The position numbers and the translations under genes are program-made. Positions 24,318 through 32,060 of a stretch of 52,575 nucleotides of DNA are shown here, one piece after another; the stretch's first letter is position 1, and the number at the start of each line of letters is the position of its first letter. The stretch spans positions 1 through 52,575 of the forward strand of contig JAITND010000052.1 of NCBI GenBank assembly GCA_031290625.1, read 5' to 3'. The notes beneath the pieces were generated by a model, which was not told the origin of the DNA, ran no database searches, and was given only the letters and a program-made list of their open reading frames with translations. This DNA comes from Endomicrobium sp. GTDB taxonomy: Bacteria; Elusimicrobiota; Endomicrobiia; Endomicrobiales; Endomicrobiaceae.

Positions 24318-27300
24318 TCATGCTTCTTGAACTGTAGAGTCAACTTCGTCTTGTTTGTTCATCTTTACCGAGATTATTTTTGAAACGCCGCGTTCTTCCA
24401 TTGTTACGCCGTAAAGAACGTCCGCCATTTCCATTGTGCGTTTGTTATGCGTTACAACCAAGAACTGCGTCTTTGACGAAAAATCTTTAATCATAGCGTT
24501 ATATCTGCCAACATTTGCGTCATCTAAAGGCGCGTCTACCTCGTCTAGAATACAAAAAGGAGAAGGCTTAGCCATAAAAAAAGCAAATAACAAAGCAACG
24601 GCTGTTAAAGCCTTTTCTCCTCCCGAACAAAGAGATATATTCTGCAATTTCTTTCCCGGAGGTTGAGCGTAAATATCTACGCCGCTTTCAAGCAAATTGC
24701 TTTCGTCGGTAAGCATTAAGTCGGCTTCGCCGCCGCCGAACAACTTTCTGTAAAGGGTTTTAAAATTATCTCTTATAATATCAAAAGTCTTTTTGAAATT
24801 TTCTATTGTAGACTGATTTATTTTTTTTATAACTTCAAGCAAATCATCCTTTGACTTAAGCAAATCCTGTTGTTGAGTCAAAAGAAAATTATACCTCTGC
24901 TCCAAAGCATCGTACTCTTCCTGAGCGGCAAGGTTAACAGATCCTAGAGATTCCATCTTTCTCTTTATTTTTGTAATCTCTTCATTATTTACTTCTATGC
25001 CGTCAAAATCGTTCTTGATTTCTTCATAAGTCTTGCCGTATGTCTCGGCAAGCCTCTTTTCCAAGTCATTTTTTTGATATTCAAAATTCTTTAAATCCAC
25101 TTGCATCGCATTGACTTCGTTATTTAATCCGTCAACCTTACCGCGCAAATCATGCCACTCATTAGTCTTTGAATCTAACGTATCTTGCGTAGTCTGCCTG
25201 TCGGTTAAAGAAAGCTGAATTTCCGCTTCCTTTTGAGCTTGACTTTCATACAATTGCTCAATCTTAACCGTCTCTGTTTCTTGAGAAGTAAACAGCTCGG
25301 AAAGTTTCTCATCGCTTTCAACAATCTTGCTTTCAGCATACTCTATCTGCTTTTTTATATTTGCAATATTGTCCGATAAATATTGTTGTCCCTGACGCTT
25401 ATTTTCAAACTCCGCGGATTTTTTATCCCAAACGCTTCTTGTTTCCATCATCAATGGAGCTGAAGTCTCTTCTTCCTTCCTAACTGCAAGCGTATCGTTT
25501 TCTATAATTTTTAATTCTTCGTAAAGCCTATTTTCTTCATCTTCATACTCGGCAAGCTTTGTTTCAAAAACAGATATTTTTTCGTTAAAGGAATCCAATT
25601 CCTCTGTTTTTGCATTTATTTCTTCTTTGTGTTTATTTATTTCTTCAGCGATACTTTTTATATCGTTTCTCTTTTCTTGTATTTGGCTGCGTTTACTTTC
25701 TATTTGAGTCTTCGCCTTAATAGCATCAAATCCCTGTTTTTCTTTTTCTAAACGCAAGTTAATTTGATTTTCATACATCTGTTCAATTTCAGATTGCGTT
25801 TTAGAAATATCCATCCTTAATTCTTCCGATTTGTTTTGAAGATTTTTTATTTGCTCTTCAATTAACACAGGTTTTTCAAAAGATGTTTTTCCTCCGCCAG
25901 AAACAACAACGTTACCATAAACCTTATTTCCAAAAACCAAAGCGCCTGAACAAACATACCGAACTATTTTCTCATCAGAAGAATTATATCTTAAACACTT
26001 TATAAGCTCGGCGTATCCTTGAGGCAAACCTATTGTAGAGCCTTGGATTGAATCTGAAATCTTATCGGTTACAATAAATGAAAGCCGACTTAAATCATTT
26101 TCTTCCAAGAATTTAATAGCCTGCTCGGCTTTTTCAACCGTATCGCAAACTAGATAATTCAACTTTTCGCCAAAGACAGAAGCAACTAATTCCCGTTTAT
26201 CTTCATCGGCGGCAATAATGTTGCTTATAGGACCTCTTGCCAAATTGCCCAAACTGAGAACGGCTCTTATTGAAGACCTCGCGGGATCCCGCTGGTCAAA
26301 TTCCTTAAAAGTAGCCGCGCGAGAGTCGTTTGACGCCAAAGATTCTTTATACTGCAAAAGAAGATTTTCCAACGATTTACATTTCTCTTCATTCTCTGAA
26401 ATGATTTTATTCATCTCTTCTTTCTTTGTTTCAAAAGAACCGACGGAAGCGTTTGCTAATTCAAGCTCGGTTTCTATGGCGACTATTTCTTGACAAGTAG
26501 GATCAACATCGTTTTCAAGCCTAGAAATTATTCTTTGTAAAGAAGCTACCTCTGCGTTAAGATGTATTCTGCTTTCGGAAAGTTCTGTTTTTAAATTAAT
26601 CTGTCGCTCTTTTTCAGACTCAAGCCGGGATAGTTTTTTTCTTATTTCATTTTCTCTAGTTTCTAATTCGGACAGCCTGCTTTTTACTAAATTATACAGC
26701 CGCTCTTTTTCTCTGTAATCCGCTTCATATTTAACCAAATCGTCGGCTAAAGTTCCGTCGTCTGAATTTAAAGTCTTGAGCTGTTCTTCCATCTGCGCGA
26801 CCTTTTCTTTGTTCACAACTAACTCTTGCTCAAGCCTTTCTTTTTCAGATTTTATTTCAGCTTCTCTTTGCATGGCGTGTTGAATTATCTGATCTGCCGC
26901 GCCTATCTGCATTTTTATTTCGCTTAAATCCTTGTTTACGCTTACGTACGACTCGTTCTTTTCATCTAAAGACAAACGCGTTTCCTGTATTTCAGCGTCA
27001 ATTTGAATCATTGAAGTATTTGTAGATTCAAATTCTTTTATTTTAGGGTCAAGCTCTGTTTTTATTCTTGCTATTTCATTATTACCGTAAGATATATGCT
27101 GGACTAAAGACGCCGCTTCATACTTTGCAAGATCTTCTTGATACTTCTTATATTGCTTTGCTTTTTTAGCGGCTATGTCTAATGCGATTATCTGTTGCTT
27201 ATGTATAGCCAACGCGTCTGATAAGCGCGACATATCCGCGTCTATTTTCTCAAGTCTTTTTAAAGTTTCTTCTCTTCTTACTTTATATTTGGAAACTCCG

Positions 27301-27794
27301 GCGGCTTCTTCAAACAATTCTCTTCTGTCTTCCGGTTTTGCCGTAGTTAAAAAATCTACCTTACCCTGCTCAATTATAGAATATCCGTCAAAGCCTATAC
27401 CTGTGTCCAAAAACATATCTCTTATATCTTTAAGTCTACACTGAGCTTTATTTATGGAGTATTCGCTCTCACCGCTTCTAAATAATCTTCTCGTAACGGT
27501 AACTTCGCAATAATCAACAGGCAAAATATTTTGAGAATTATCAAAAGTGAGAGAAACTTCCGCCATCCCCGTAGTCGCTCTAGTCTGAGTCCCTCCAAAT
27601 ATAACTTCCTGCATGTTGGAGCTTCTCATAGATTTGGCTCTCTGTTCTCCAAGACACCAACGAATAGAATCCGATATATTGGACTTACCGCAACCGTTAG
27701 GACCTATAATTCCCGAGATACCTGATTCAAAATCCAATATTGTTTTATCGGCAAACGACTTGAAACCGCAAACTTCCACTTTCTTTAAATACAT
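24318..27794 (-). CDS. smc: chromosome segregation ATPase SMC
   Basis: SMC forms the ring-shaped condensin with ScpA/ScpB that compacts and separates the chromosome. 1158 residues with N-terminal head GPNGCGKSNISDSIRW (Walker A), long coiled coil, a hinge around residues 500-660 (FGEKLNYLVCDTVEKAEQA, VVSGGGKT), a second coiled coil, and C-terminal head with LCSGGEKALTAVALLFA (signature) and FCILDEVDAPLDDANV (Walker B). Full length and undamaged in 3.5 kb, useful evidence that frameshifts elsewhere are not general sequencing error. Its ATG overlaps the stop of the small gene upstream. Confidence 0.97.
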   Translation of the reverse strand: MYLKKVEVCGFKSFADKTILDFESGISGIIGPNGCGKSNISDSIRWCLGEQRAKSMRSSNMQEVIFGGTQTRATTGMAEVSLTFDNSQNILPVDYCEVTVTRRLFRSGESEYSINKAQCRLKDIRDMFLDTGIGFDGYSIIEQGKVDFLTTAKPEDRRELFEEAAGVSKYKVRREETLKRLEKIDADMSRLSDALAIHKQQIIALDIAAKKAKQYKKYQEDLAKYEAASLVQHISYGNNEIARIKTELDPKIKEFESTNTSMIQIDAEIQETRLSLDEKNESYVSVNKDLSEIKMQIGAADQIIQHAMQREAEIKSEKERLEQELVVNKEKVAQMEEQLKTLNSDDGTLADDLVKYEADYREKERLYNLVKSRLSELETRENEIRKKLSRLESEKERQINLKTELSESRIHLNAEVASLQRIISRLENDVDPTCQEIVAIETELELANASVGSFETKKEEMNKIISENEEKCKSLENLLLQYKESLASNDSRAATFKEFDQRDPARSSIRAVLSLGNLARGPISNIIAADEDKRELVASVFGEKLNYLVCDTVEKAEQAIKFLEENDLSRLSFIVTDKISDSIQGSTIGLPQGYAELIKCLRYNSSDEKIVRYVCSGALVFGNKVYGNVVVSGGGKTSFEKPVLIEEQIKNLQNKSEELRMDISKTQSEIEQMYENQINLRLEKEKQGFDAIKAKTQIESKRSQIQEKRNDIKSIAEEINKHKEEINAKTEELDSFNEKISVFETKLAEYEDEENRLYEELKIIENDTLAVRKEEETSAPLMMETRSVWDKKSAEFENKRQGQQYLSDNIANIKKQIEYAESKIVESDEKLSELFTSQETETVKIEQLYESQAQKEAEIQLSLTDRQTTQDTLDSKTNEWHDLRGKVDGLNNEVNAMQVDLKNFEYQKNDLEKRLAETYGKTYEEIKNDFDGIEVNNEEITKIKRKMESLGSVNLAAQEEYDALEQRYNFLLTQQQDLLKSKDDLLEVIKKINQSTIENFKKTFDIIRDNFKTLYRKLFGGGEADLMLTDESNLLESGVDIYAQPPGKKLQNISLCSGGEKALTAVALLFAFFMAKPSPFCILDEVDAPLDDANVGRYNAMIKDFSSKTQFLVVTHNKRTMEMADVLYGVTMEERGVSKIISVKMNKQDEVDSTVQEA

Positions 27795-28024
27795 TAAAAT
27801 TTCCCTGTAAGTTTGAATTTTGCGCTTTCGTTTTCAGAATAATCTTCCGGGGAAAGTCCGTCATAAGCTTTTCTTAACCTTTTTACGTACTTTTTAGCGG
27901 CCTTATCGTCATTTTGCAAAAAAGTTCTTGCAAGAACAAATGCGCTGCATAATACTGCGGAAAACAAACACGCTTTTCCTAAACTTCCGCATAAAGTATT
28001 CCTTTCCTTTAACATACCTTGCAT
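27794..28024 (-). CDS. small unknown protein upstream of smc
   Basis: 76 residues with a central hydrophobic, alanine/cysteine-rich helix (ACLFSAVLCSAFVLARTFL, about residues 19-37), then a charged helix and SPEDYSENESAKFKLTGKF. It may be membrane-anchored. Its stop overlaps the smc start and its start overlaps the end of the preceding unknown gene, so the three are translationally linked. No family recognised. A shorter version from the second Met (MLKERNT) is possible. Confidence 0.6.
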   Translation of the reverse strand: MQGMLKERNTLCGSLGKACLFSAVLCSAFVLARTFLQNDDKAAKKYVKRLRKAYDGLSPEDYSENESAKFKLTGKF

Positions 28025-28383
28025 TTCCTCTTGCTAGACTCTGCGACAATCTTTCCGCGATGGTTTACAAGTCTTGCCGACAAGGAATGGCGTCCCGGCA
28101 CGAAATCCATCCAATCAAACCACCAATATCCGCTCCCAAATCTGCATGGAAGCCATTCGCCATCATTAAACGAAATTTCAGCGTATCCGTCGTTAGACGC
28201 CCCTATACGCAATGCATAGTGCGAACCATTAATCATTTCCGCTTCGTTTGGATAATCTATAACTATGCATGAACTTGAGGAAACTTCATCTACAGAATTT
28301 TCTTTTTTAGACATAGCCTTAACAACTTTTTTCTTAACGTTTTTGTTTGCAGCTACTTTTTTCTTTACAGACTTTATAACCAT
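28009..28383 (-). CDS. unknown protein with a C-terminal beta-sandwich-like domain
   Basis: 124 residues in two parts: a Lys/Val-rich basic N-terminus (about residues 1-28, KKKVAANKNVKKKVVKAM) and a Trp/Gly-rich domain (about 40-120) including NGSHYALRIGASNDGYAEIS, then GSGYWWFDWMDFVPGRHSL and ARLVNHRGKIV. The second part resembles Ig-like or carbohydrate-binding modules found next to glycogen/GlgB-type domains, but I cannot name a family. No signal peptide is visible. It is the first gene after the ceramide-type cluster and overlaps the small gene before smc. Confidence 0.6.
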   Translation of the reverse strand: MVIKSVKKKVAANKNVKKKVVKAMSKKENSVDEVSSSSCIVIDYPNEAEMINGSHYALRIGASNDGYAEISFNDGEWLPCRFGSGYWWFDWMDFVPGRHSLSARLVNHRGKIVAESSKRKCKVC

Positions 28384-28465
28384 TTACTGTTCATCCGACT
28401 TTACAAAATTTCAAATCTTATTTCTAAAATCTTGTCTTATCTTCGGAAAAAGCAAAACTAAACTG

Positions 28466-29620
28466 TTAATTGCCGTACACAGCATATTTCTTATAAACTC
28501 TGCCGTTCATCATTTCCGCCGCGCGCCGCGTCATTATATTATCGTCAAGAATCCAAGAAAGCTCGCAATGTTTGTAACCTATTCTTAGAGCATTCTTTAA
28601 ACCTTTTTCATACATAACGGCTTCTATGCCCTTGCGCCTATACTCTTTTACAACTCCCATAACCATAAGCCTCAAGGTATCAATTTTTCTTCTATAGTAC
28701 AAAAATTTAAAGATCCCAAAAGGAAAAAACTTTCCGTTAAGCTTCCTTAATACTTGACTATAATCAGGCAGAGAAATAAGCATTCCAATAGGTTCTTCCC
28801 CTATGCTTGCAATAACTGCCATTTCGGGATCTATAATCATTTTCAACTTTGAAGCTATAGAAGCAAATTCTTCATCGCTCCAAGGGACAAACCCCCAATT
28901 CTTCTCCCAAGCCCTGTTGTATATTGATATAGCAACTTTTAAATCTTCTTCGTATGAATCTTTGCTGACGGTTCTAATTTTCAATCCTGGAAGTTTTTTC
29001 TTAACCATTTCAACAACGCGTTCAAGCCTTTTAAGTCTTGAATCGGCAGAAACGGTCATATCGTAAGCATATAATTCTTTTATTTTTTTAAGACCGGACT
29101 GTTCGACAAGCTTCAAGTAATATTCGGGCGTGTAAGGCATCATAAGACTTGGAGGAAGATCAAAACCCTCTAACAAAAATCCGCATCTGTCATTTGTAGA
29201 TGGATTCATAGGACCGATCATTTTTTTGATACCGTGTTCATTTAACCATTCTTGAGCCGCGCAAAAAATAGATTTGGCGGTTTGGACGTCATCAATACAT
29301 TCAAAAAAACCGAAGAAACCGCATTTATCGTCTTGAAAAGATATATAATTATAATCTATTATCGCAGCAATTCTACCAATGACATTATTGTTATCGTCAT
29401 AAGCTAAAAACAATTGTCTTCTAGCATGTAGCCAAAAAGGATTTTTACCTTCAGAAATAATCCCATTCGCGTCAGAAGCTAACGGAGGAACCCACTTACC
29501 GCTTTCTGAATAAATTTTCCAAGGAAATTTAACAAACTGCTTTAACTGCTCTTTAGTATCGGCTTTTACTATTCTCATTACATATTTCTCGCATAAAATT
29601 ACGTTATCACGCCAAGACAT
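28466..29620 (-). CDS. GNAT-fold acyltransferase, candidate bacterial ceramide synthase (bCerS)
   Basis: Up to 384 residues; an internal ATG gives a start MRIVKADTKEQLKQFVKFP that fits the family better. Blocks seen: VKFPWKIYSESGKWVPPL, NPFWLHARRQLFLAYDD, GRIAAIIDYNY, CGFFGFFECIDD, GPMNPSTNDRCGFLLEGFD, PPSLMMPYTPEYYLKL, and a GNAT C-terminal half with VVKEYRRKGIEAVMYEKGL (acyl-CoA-binding-like loop). This two-half GNAT family includes the protein assigned as ceramide synthase in Caulobacter-type sphingolipid synthesis, which N-acylates the sphingoid base. The start overlaps the end of the SPT-like gene by 22 bases. The function is inferred from family plus neighbours; a general N-acyltransferase is the alternative. 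Confidence 0.7.
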   Translation of the reverse strand: MSWRDNVILCEKYVMRIVKADTKEQLKQFVKFPWKIYSESGKWVPPLASDANGIISEGKNPFWLHARRQLFLAYDDNNNVIGRIAAIIDYNYISFQDDKCGFFGFFECIDDVQTAKSIFCAAQEWLNEHGIKKMIGPMNPSTNDRCGFLLEGFDLPPSLMMPYTPEYYLKLVEQSGLKKIKELYAYDMTVSADSRLKRLERVVEMVKKKLPGLKIRTVSKDSYEEDLKVAISIYNRAWEKNWGFVPWSDEEFASIASKLKMIIDPEMAVIASIGEEPIGMLISLPDYSQVLRKLNGKFFPFGIFKFLYYRRKIDTLRLMVMGVVKEYRRKGIEAVMYEKGLKNALRIGYKHCELSWILDDNIMTRRAAEMMNGRVYKKYAVYGN

Positions 29621-30786
29621 TTGCCGACTTTTTTAAATTTCTCTAGTATAAAATTCAAATGATCGTCCGTGTGCGTGGCCATATAGCTTGTTCTTATTAT
29701 GGATTGACCTTCTGGAACTGCAGGAATTACGACGGGAGAAGCAAATATGCCTTCGTCAAAAAGCATTCTCCACATCTTAAAAGCGACTAAATCATTTCCA
29801 ACTATTAAAGGAATAATCGGCGATTGAGAATTACTAACGTTATACCCCATAGCCTTAAATTCTTCTTTCATTTTGCTTGCCGTCTGCATAAGTTTTATTC
29901 TTCTTTCAGGCTCTGCAATAACCAAATCTAATGCCATATCAATAGCTCCAACGCATGCGGGAGGAAGGCTTGCCGTAAAAATCATGCTTCTTGCATTATG
30001 TTTTATATAATTTATAACTTTTGAATTGCTGGCTATGAATCCGCCGATTGAAGCCAAAGATTTGGAGGCTGTCGCCATAATAACGTCAACGTCATCCTGC
30101 ATATTGAAATATTCGCTTGTTCCAGCGCCTTTTTTGCCCAGGACCCCTAAAGAATGAGCTTCGTCAACAAAAATTCTTGCGCCGTATTTTTTTGCAAGTT
30201 TTGAGATTTCAGGAAGATTTGTAATATCGCCTTCCATGCTAAAAACGCCGTCTACAACTATCAACATTCCTTTTCCTTGATGTTTAGAAAGCTGTCTTTC
30301 TAAGTCGCTCATGTCATTATGTCTAAATCTTGTCATTTCCCCAAAAGACAAACGGCAACCGTCTATAATTGAAGCGTGGTCTAATCTATCTGTCACAACA
30401 ACTTCGCCTTTTCCGACAAGAGATGAAATTGCGCCCAAATTTGAATGATGCCCCGTAGTAAAAAGAATCGACTCTTCTTTACTTACGAATTTGGCGAATT
30501 TTTTTTCAACTTTTTCATGCAGGTCGTTTGTTCCATTGAGTAATCTTGACCCTGTGCAAGAAGTCCCGTATTTCTTTGCGGCAAGAACTGAAGATTCTAT
30601 AACTTTAGGATGGTTTGCAAGCCCAAGATAATTATTTGAACAAACAACTATTTTCTTACTGCCGTCAACTATGATTTCAGGTCCTTGCTGAGACTCGACT
30701 CTATGAAAATAAGGATAGAAACCAGTTTGCTTTAGCTCGTCGGCAGCATGAAACCCAAAACATTTCTCAAAAACGTCTGCACTCAT
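29599..30786 (-). CDS. PLP-dependent alpha-oxoamine synthase, probable serine palmitoyltransferase
   Basis: Start chosen at ATG 30784-30786 behind GAGGGGGTG; the frame is open further upstream to 30867. 395 residues of the SPT/BioF/Kbl family, which condense an amino acid with an acyl thioester. Motifs: CSNNYLGLANHPKV, GTSCTGSRLLNGTNDLHEKVE, TTGHHSNLGAIS, DHASIIDGCRLS, DEAHSLGVLGKKGAGTSE, and the PLP lysine in ATASKSLASIGGF (about residue 240). Sequence alone does not separate SPT from 2-amino-3-ketobutyrate ligase or 8-amino-7-oxononanoate synthase. The neighbours (GNAT-fold bCerS-like gene, NAD epimerase/reductase) and lack of bio or tdh genes make serine palmitoyltransferase, the first step of sphingolipid synthesis, most likely. 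Confidence 0.75.
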   Translation of the reverse strand: MSADVFEKCFGFHAADELKQTGFYPYFHRVESQQGPEIIVDGSKKIVVCSNNYLGLANHPKVIESSVLAAKKYGTSCTGSRLLNGTNDLHEKVEKKFAKFVSKEESILFTTGHHSNLGAISSLVGKGEVVVTDRLDHASIIDGCRLSFGEMTRFRHNDMSDLERQLSKHQGKGMLIVVDGVFSMEGDITNLPEISKLAKKYGARIFVDEAHSLGVLGKKGAGTSEYFNMQDDVDVIMATASKSLASIGGFIASNSKVINYIKHNARSMIFTASLPPACVGAIDMALDLVIAEPERRIKLMQTASKMKEEFKAMGYNVSNSQSPIIPLIVGNDLVAFKMWRMLFDEGIFASPVVIPAVPEGQSIIRTSYMATHTDDHLNFILEKFKKVGKCLGVIT

Positions 30787-30811
30787 CGCGGCACCCCCTC
30801 GCATTTTATGT

Positions 30812-31792
30812 TTAAAACCAATTATTTTCCAAGTACCAATTATACGTAATTTGAGAGGCGACTTCAAGGTTGGTAAATTTGATATTTAAGTCGTTCTCCG
30901 CTGGGAAAGTATCAGCAATCCAAAAATCTTGAAGCATCTCGGCAATTTTCTGTTTGTTTAACGTTGCAGGCTTTCCTGTTACTCTTGAAAGCGCTTCCAT
31001 AATAAATCCCGCCGCTTTAAAAACAATGTCGGGAATCGGCAAAGGCAAGGCTTTAACGCCGACTGAATACGAAATTATCTTCCCAATATCCGCCCAAGTG
31101 TAAGCGGACGAATTTGCAAGGTAATAAATATTATTGTCAGTCTTTTTATTTTCAAGACAGAACGATACAGACTTCGCGACATCTTTAACATACGCTAATT
31201 GTAAAAGTCTTTTCTTTGCGGTTACAGGTCTCAAGCGCTTACGTATAAGATTAAAAAATATAAATATATCTTTGTCTCTAGGACCATAAACGCTTGCAGG
31301 GCGGAAAATGACGTAAGGAACTTTTCCGCAAAGTATTCTCTTTAACTCTTTTTCCGCTTCTATTTTGCTTAAACCGTAGTCGGAAACAGGTTCGCAAACA
31401 TCCGTAATTTTCCTGACGCTTCCGGCGGGCGACGCGCCCATCGCGGCTTGTGAAGAAATAAACACAAACTTTTTCAAATTAGGATTATTCCTTAAAATCG
31501 CTTCGCAAAGACTTTTTGTGTTTTCTACATTCGCTTTAAAATATTCTTCCTTAGTCATAGCGCGGACAATCCCCGCGCAATGCACGACAACATCAACGTC
31601 TTTTACAATTTTTTCCAAAAAATTCTTATTGTTTAAAGAACCGTATTTATATTTAAGCGGGAGATTTTTTATCCATTTTAAATTTGACGTTTGCCTTATA
31701 GCGCATATCACATTATGATTAGCTTCTACTAATGCTTCGGCAATATGGCTGCCTACAAAACCCGTCGCGCCAGTAAGCAAAATTTTAGACAT
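30812..31792 (-). CDS. NAD(P)-dependent epimerase/reductase (extended SDR), candidate CerR
   Basis: 326 residues of the extended short-chain dehydrogenase family: N-terminal dinucleotide loop LLTGATGFVGSHIAEAL, HCAGIVRAMTKEEY, FVFISSQAAMG, the catalytic DYGLSKIEAEKEL (Tyr-x3-Lys), FRPASVYGPRDKDI, and a 3-beta-HSD-like C-terminus. GGAGAAGG precedes the ATG. In bacterial sphingolipid loci a protein of this class (CerR) reduces the 3-keto group of the long-chain intermediate. It directly precedes the SPT-like gene (25-base gap), supporting that role. Sugar-nucleotide epimerase is the alternative. Confidence 0.75.
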   Translation of the reverse strand: MSKILLTGATGFVGSHIAEALVEANHNVICAIRQTSNLKWIKNLPLKYKYGSLNNKNFLEKIVKDVDVVVHCAGIVRAMTKEEYFKANVENTKSLCEAILRNNPNLKKFVFISSQAAMGASPAGSVRKITDVCEPVSDYGLSKIEAEKELKRILCGKVPYVIFRPASVYGPRDKDIFIFFNLIRKRLRPVTAKKRLLQLAYVKDVAKSVSFCLENKKTDNNIYYLANSSAYTWADIGKIISYSVGVKALPLPIPDIVFKAAGFIMEALSRVTGKPATLNKQKIAEMLQDFWIADTFPAENDLNIKFTNLEVASQITYNWYLENNWF

Positions 31793-31801
31793 ACCTTCTC
31801 C

Positions 31802-31951
31802 TTATATTTTCTTAACTATCCGATGTTCTGACTTTTTACTGCCTTCTCGCATAAGAATACCCTGTTTTCTAAGATGTTTTATAATGCGTTCTGCTTGTCT
31901 GGAAGATATGCCGACAATTTTTGATAGTTCTCCAACTAAAAGTTTGCTCAT
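31802..31951 (-). pseudogene. winged-helix remnant (C-terminal HTH of an AlbA_2/RecG-like regulator)
   Basis: 49 residues from ATG 31949-31951: LLVGELSKIVGISSRQAERI then IKHLRKQGILMREGSKK, a winged-helix DNA-binding motif typical of the C-termini of AlbA_2-type 'ATP-binding transcriptional regulators'. Just upstream in a different frame, VGINETERRVIEAING runs into a stop, which suggests the rest of the gene was lost and a frameshift separates the two bits. Its stop is 9 bases before the CerR-like start, so it may still be co-transcribed, and could even act as a tiny DNA-binding protein. Confidence 0.5.
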
Positions 31952-32015
31952 CCGTTTATCGCCTCAATAACTCTCCTTTCGGTTTCATTTATTCCGACAT
32001 GGATTTTAGTTATAC

Positions 32016-32044
32016 AAAAACCGCCGCGTAGGGAACTGCGCGGC
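32016..32044 (-). terminator. Rho-independent terminator after the hydrogenase gene
   Basis: On the minus strand GCCGCG-CAGTTCCCTA-CGCGGC (perfect 6-bp GC stem, 10-base loop) is followed by GGTTTTTG. It lies 17 bases after the hydrogenase stop. It should end the fermentation operon and separates it from the ceramide-type cluster downstream. Confidence 0.85.
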
Positions 32045-32060
32045 ATTTTCAAAACAGAGA

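Noticed and set aside
29599-30786. Biotin synthesis (BioF) or threonine degradation (Kbl) as the role of the PLP enzyme
   Set aside because: No bioA/B/D or tdh neighbours; the flanking SDR and GNAT genes fit sphingolipid synthesis better. Sequence alone does not exclude them.
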